Shown here in pieces: positions 31,007-32,544 of a stretch of 32,544 bases of DNA (position 1 is the stretch's first letter; each line of letters begins with the position of its first letter). The stretch spans positions 1-32,544 of the forward strand of contig NZ_JAGSOG010000081.1 in the NCBI RefSeq assembly GCF_018139695.1. Reading direction: 5' to 3'. This stretch comes from Actinospica durhamensis (GTDB lineage Bacteria; Actinomycetota; Actinomycetes; Streptomycetales; Catenulisporaceae). The notes beneath the pieces are model-generated. The model was given only the letters and a program-made list of their open reading frames with translations, made no database searches and was not told the origin of the DNA. A program made the position numbers and the translations under genes.

Positions 31007-31729
31007 ATGGCCGACAGCGGAGCCCGCCAGGCCAAAACCAGCAGGGCCGTCAATGAGCTGATTGCCGCCCTGAGCGCGACTTACAAGCCCGGCGAACTGC
31101 TACCCGGCATCAGGTCCCTGATGGAGCAGTTCAGCGCCGGGCAACACGTGGTACGCACCGCGCTCCAGCAGATGCGCGACGACGGCATGATCATCACAGA
31201 GATCGGGGTCGGCTCCCGGCTGTGCAACACCGCGCCCGCCCACCTGCTCACTCGCACCCCTGAGGACCCGTTCGCCCACCTGCGCCCCATCGCTCCCGCC
31301 CAGCCGAGCCGGGGCGAGGCGAACGCCGTCGTGGCCGAGCTGTTCGATGTGCGCAAGGGCTCGAACCTGCTCACGCTCAGGCAGGCCGCCGAGTACATCA
31401 GCACCCGGGCACGCGCCCACACGGTCCGGATCATCCCGAGCGCAGCCATCTACGATCTTGAAACCAGGCCCGACCCGTACGGCGAACGCGACAAGATCAT
31501 TGACGCGTTTACCGCGCACTACGGACGACTGGAAACCGCCCAGCGCACCCGCACCATCCCCGCGCCCACCCCCGACATCCGCCAAGAACTCGGGATCAAG
31601 CCCGGCACCACCGTGAACGCGGTAGCCATCGGCACGCGCACCATCCGATCCGGACGTCTGCTGATGACCGAGACCGAATACACCGTCGCGGACCCGACCA
31701 TCGAGTGGGAAACCGTCTGGCGCTACTAG
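31007..31729 (+). CDS. korSA: KorSA-like GntR/HutC-family repressor
   Basis: The 240-residue regulator has an N-terminal GntR winged helix (about 10-70: AVNELIAALSATYKPGELLP, IRSLMEQFSAGQHVVRTALQ and the wing ITEIGVGSRL). A UTRA-like ligand domain ends with LGIKPGTTVNAV and GRLLMTETEYTVADPTIEWE. In pSAM2-type elements KorSA represses transfer and replication activation. It is divergent from the transfer operon with the palindromic operator between. ATG 31007 follows GGAAGAGGTGAC; the in-frame GTG/ATG at 30974 lacks a site and adds 11 residues. Confidence 0.85.
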   Translation: MADSGARQAKTSRAVNELIAALSATYKPGELLPGIRSLMEQFSAGQHVVRTALQQMRDDGMIITEIGVGSRLCNTAPAHLLTRTPEDPFAHLRPIAPAQPSRGEANAVVAELFDVRKGSNLLTLRQAAEYISTRARAHTVRIIPSAAIYDLETRPDPYGERDKIIDAFTAHYGRLETAQRTRTIPAPTPDIRQELGIKPGTTVNAVAIGTRTIRSGRLLMTETEYTVADPTIEWETVWRY

Positions 31730-31741
31730 GCACGACCCCAC

Positions 31742-31776
31742 GCGCGGAGTGCTCCCACCCCCGGGACACTCCGCGC
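31742..31776 (+). terminator. terminator of the GntR regulator gene
   Basis: GCGCGGAGTG (31742-31751) and CACTCCGCGC (31767-31776) are perfect 10-bp arms around a 15-base loop, 13 bp after the stop codon. Confidence 0.75.
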
Positions 31777-31856
31777 ACCCCTACCCCCCGCGTGTCCGGT
31801 AGGGCCAGCTGGGCAGGCCGAACAGCGGCGCCCCATGGTGGCGTTGACCTGGGCTC

Positions 31857-31881
31857 GGGGCGCCGCGGTTCGGCCGGCACG
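31857..31881. repeat. dispersed motif GCGGTTGCGCCGGCC, copy 3 (diverged)
   Basis: CGGGGCGCCGCGGTTCGGCCGGCAC shares the first 15 bases with copy 2, then differs by a small shift (TTCGGCCGGC instead of TTGCGCCGGC). Confidence 0.55.
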
Positions 31882-31933
31882 CGGCCCCCGATCACCCATC
31901 GGACCAGCCCTCACTAGTCCAGAACAGCAGAAA

Positions 31934-31956
31934 ACCCCGGGCCAAGGGCCCGGGGT
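31934..31956 (-). terminator. terminator of the DUF397 transcript
   Basis: ACCCCGGGCC and GGCCCGGGGT are perfect 10-bp arms around AAG. On the minus strand they are followed by TTTCTGC after the arm's own T, fitting leftward termination after the DUF397 gene. Confidence 0.75.
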
Positions 31957-32035
31957 CGCCGCGCAGGGAAGACTAGCGCTCTTAGATCCACGCGTATCAG
32001 CTCACCTCACTCCGATGGCTCACGTTCAGCTCACC

Positions 32036-32236
32036 TCACTCGGACGGCTCCAGGTCGAACTCACCATTGCGGACACCTGCCGTGAACGCCGTCCACTCAC
32101 CCGGCGTGAACTCCATCAGAACGACGTCCGGGTCCTTCGAGTGCCGCACCTGCACGCAGCCGTTCGGCAACTCCCGGGCCTCAACGCAGTTCTGAGCGCC
32201 GTTCGAGAACGACGACTTACCCCAGTCGCGCTTCAT
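32036..32236 (-). CDS. DUF397 protein
   Basis: The 66-residue protein has the family signature: W-x-KSSFSNGAQNCVEAREL near the start, VQVRHSKDPD in the middle and FTPGEWTAFTAGVRNGEFDL at the end. DUF397 proteins are small actinobacterial partners of XRE/DUF5753 (Scr1-type) regulators and are thought to form toxin-antitoxin-like or regulatory pairs. The ATG at 32236 overlaps the stop of the upstream gene (ATGA), so they form an operon. Confidence 0.9.
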   Translation of the reverse strand: MKRDWGKSSFSNGAQNCVEARELPNGCVQVRHSKDPDVVLMEFTPGEWTAFTAGVRNGEFDLEPSE

Positions 32237-32475
32237 TCTTCCCTCGTCTCTTCGATTCGCTTATCCAGTAGTGCGCGTGTTTCATCTTCCGAGAGCGCCA
32301 CGGCATCGATCCTCTCGATCTCACGGCGTGCCTCCCGGACATCCACGATGTCGTCATACATCGGCGTGCCCCATGAGGCTTCACCGAAGACGACCGCCTC
32401 ACCATGCGGCGGCTCAACCTGAATCCACTGATGGGTAATGCTTCGATGCCCGCCCTGGGGTGACCCCGGTGACAC
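32233..32475 (-). CDS. small protein like the C-terminal end of a DUF5753 (Scr1) regulator
   Basis: The 80-residue product contains EAVVFGEASWGTPMYDDIVD, then VREARREIERIDAVALSEDE. This follows the usual last segment of DUF5753 regulators (VVYVE...LYLEDPEDV...F..L...ALSPEES). There is no helix-turn-helix, and the frame has a TAA at about 32517-32519 upstream, so the gene is either a stand-alone C-terminal domain or the remnant of a truncated regulator. The start is GTG 32475. It is coupled to DUF397, the usual partner of full-length DUF5753 proteins. Confidence 0.6.
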   Translation of the reverse strand: MSPGSPQGGHRSITHQWIQVEPPHGEAVVFGEASWGTPMYDDIVDVREARREIERIDAVALSEDETRALLDKRIEETREE

Positions 32476-32477
32476 GA

Positions 32478-32543
32478 GATGCCTTCTGACCTGGAAGAAT
32501 AGAGGTTCTCTAGGCCCTTATCCGTTCAGTTCGAGAAGGCATC
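32478..32543. promoter_or_regulatory. inverted repeats upstream of the DUF397 operon
   Basis: GATGCCTTCT (32478-32487) and AGAAGGCATC (32534-32543) are perfect inverted 10-bp arms. Between them TAGAG-GTT-CTCTA (32500-32512) is a second palindrome. Together they look like an operator region for the small operon. Confidence 0.5.
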
Positions 32544-32544
32544 C

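Larger units (their letters stand above)
31730..32035. other. gene-free stretch between korSA and DUF397
   Basis: This stretch of about 300 bp holds two facing terminators (31742-31776 and 31934-31956) and the third dispersed repeat (31857-31881). At 31997-32040 GCTCACCTCACT occurs twice, reaching the DUF397 stop. No gene is seen. Confidence 0.55.

Noticed and set aside
1-32544. tRNA, rRNA or insertion-sequence genes
   Set aside because: No tRNA-like cloverleaf, rRNA sequence or DDE transposase was recognised on either strand by reading.

Overview
The window is high-GC DNA from a filamentous or Streptomyces-like actinobacterium. This rests on GTG starts, the actinobacterial PccB/PccE/Maf/BirA neighbourhood, a SigE-family ECF sigma factor, DUF397, and an integrative and conjugative element (AICE) of the pSAM2/SLP1 kind. 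I cannot name the species.

Left part (1-14600), chromosomal core with accessory pieces. A non-coding stretch with 35-bp tandem repeats leads to a leftward acyl-CoA carboxylase group (pccB, pccE, maf) and the divergent biotin ligase birA, which would biotinylate the carboxylase partner subunit. A PH-domain membrane protein follows. Next is a very large diguanylate-cyclase-type protein with a long Gln/Gly/Pro repeat tract, then a small cupin, an aminoglycoside-adenylyltransferase-like gene, a DUF4429-like protein with a Lys/Ala tail, and a SigE-family sigma factor in an operon with a membrane-anchored secreted-domain protein.

Middle (14700-23290), the most unusual part. Two paralogous leftward modules each contain a 151-residue small protein followed by a STAND (NB-ARC) ATPase with C-terminal TPR-type repeats (665 and 899 residues). 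Module 1 also carries a HEAT-repeat protein. Each module has a near-identical 52-bp promoter block and is preceded by a related hairpin/T-tract terminator. A 3'-end remnant of an SGNH lipase gene lies at the far left, and a full-length SGNH lipase lies just upstream of module 2. The small proteins end in a Gly/Val-rich tail whose core resembles the N-terminus of the adjacent ATPase. This suggests a bacterial NLR/effector pair signalling through a shared RHIM-like (amyloid-type) motif, which is inference.

Right part (23290-31900), an AICE. It holds a large serine integrase abutting the 5' end of the lipase gene, a RepSA-like rolling-circle initiator, and a tightly overlapping leftward transfer operon: PknH-sensor-like lipoprotein, SCO3933-family protein, unknown 181-residue protein, TraSA/FtsK-like translocase, small membrane protein and two small zinc-finger proteins. 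A divergent GntR repressor (KorSA-like) follows, with a palindromic operator between the two transcription units. The element also carries dispersed and direct non-coding repeats. The last 600 bases hold a DUF397 gene and a small gene resembling the C-terminus of its usual DUF5753 (Scr1) partner. The far end of the element is not visible.
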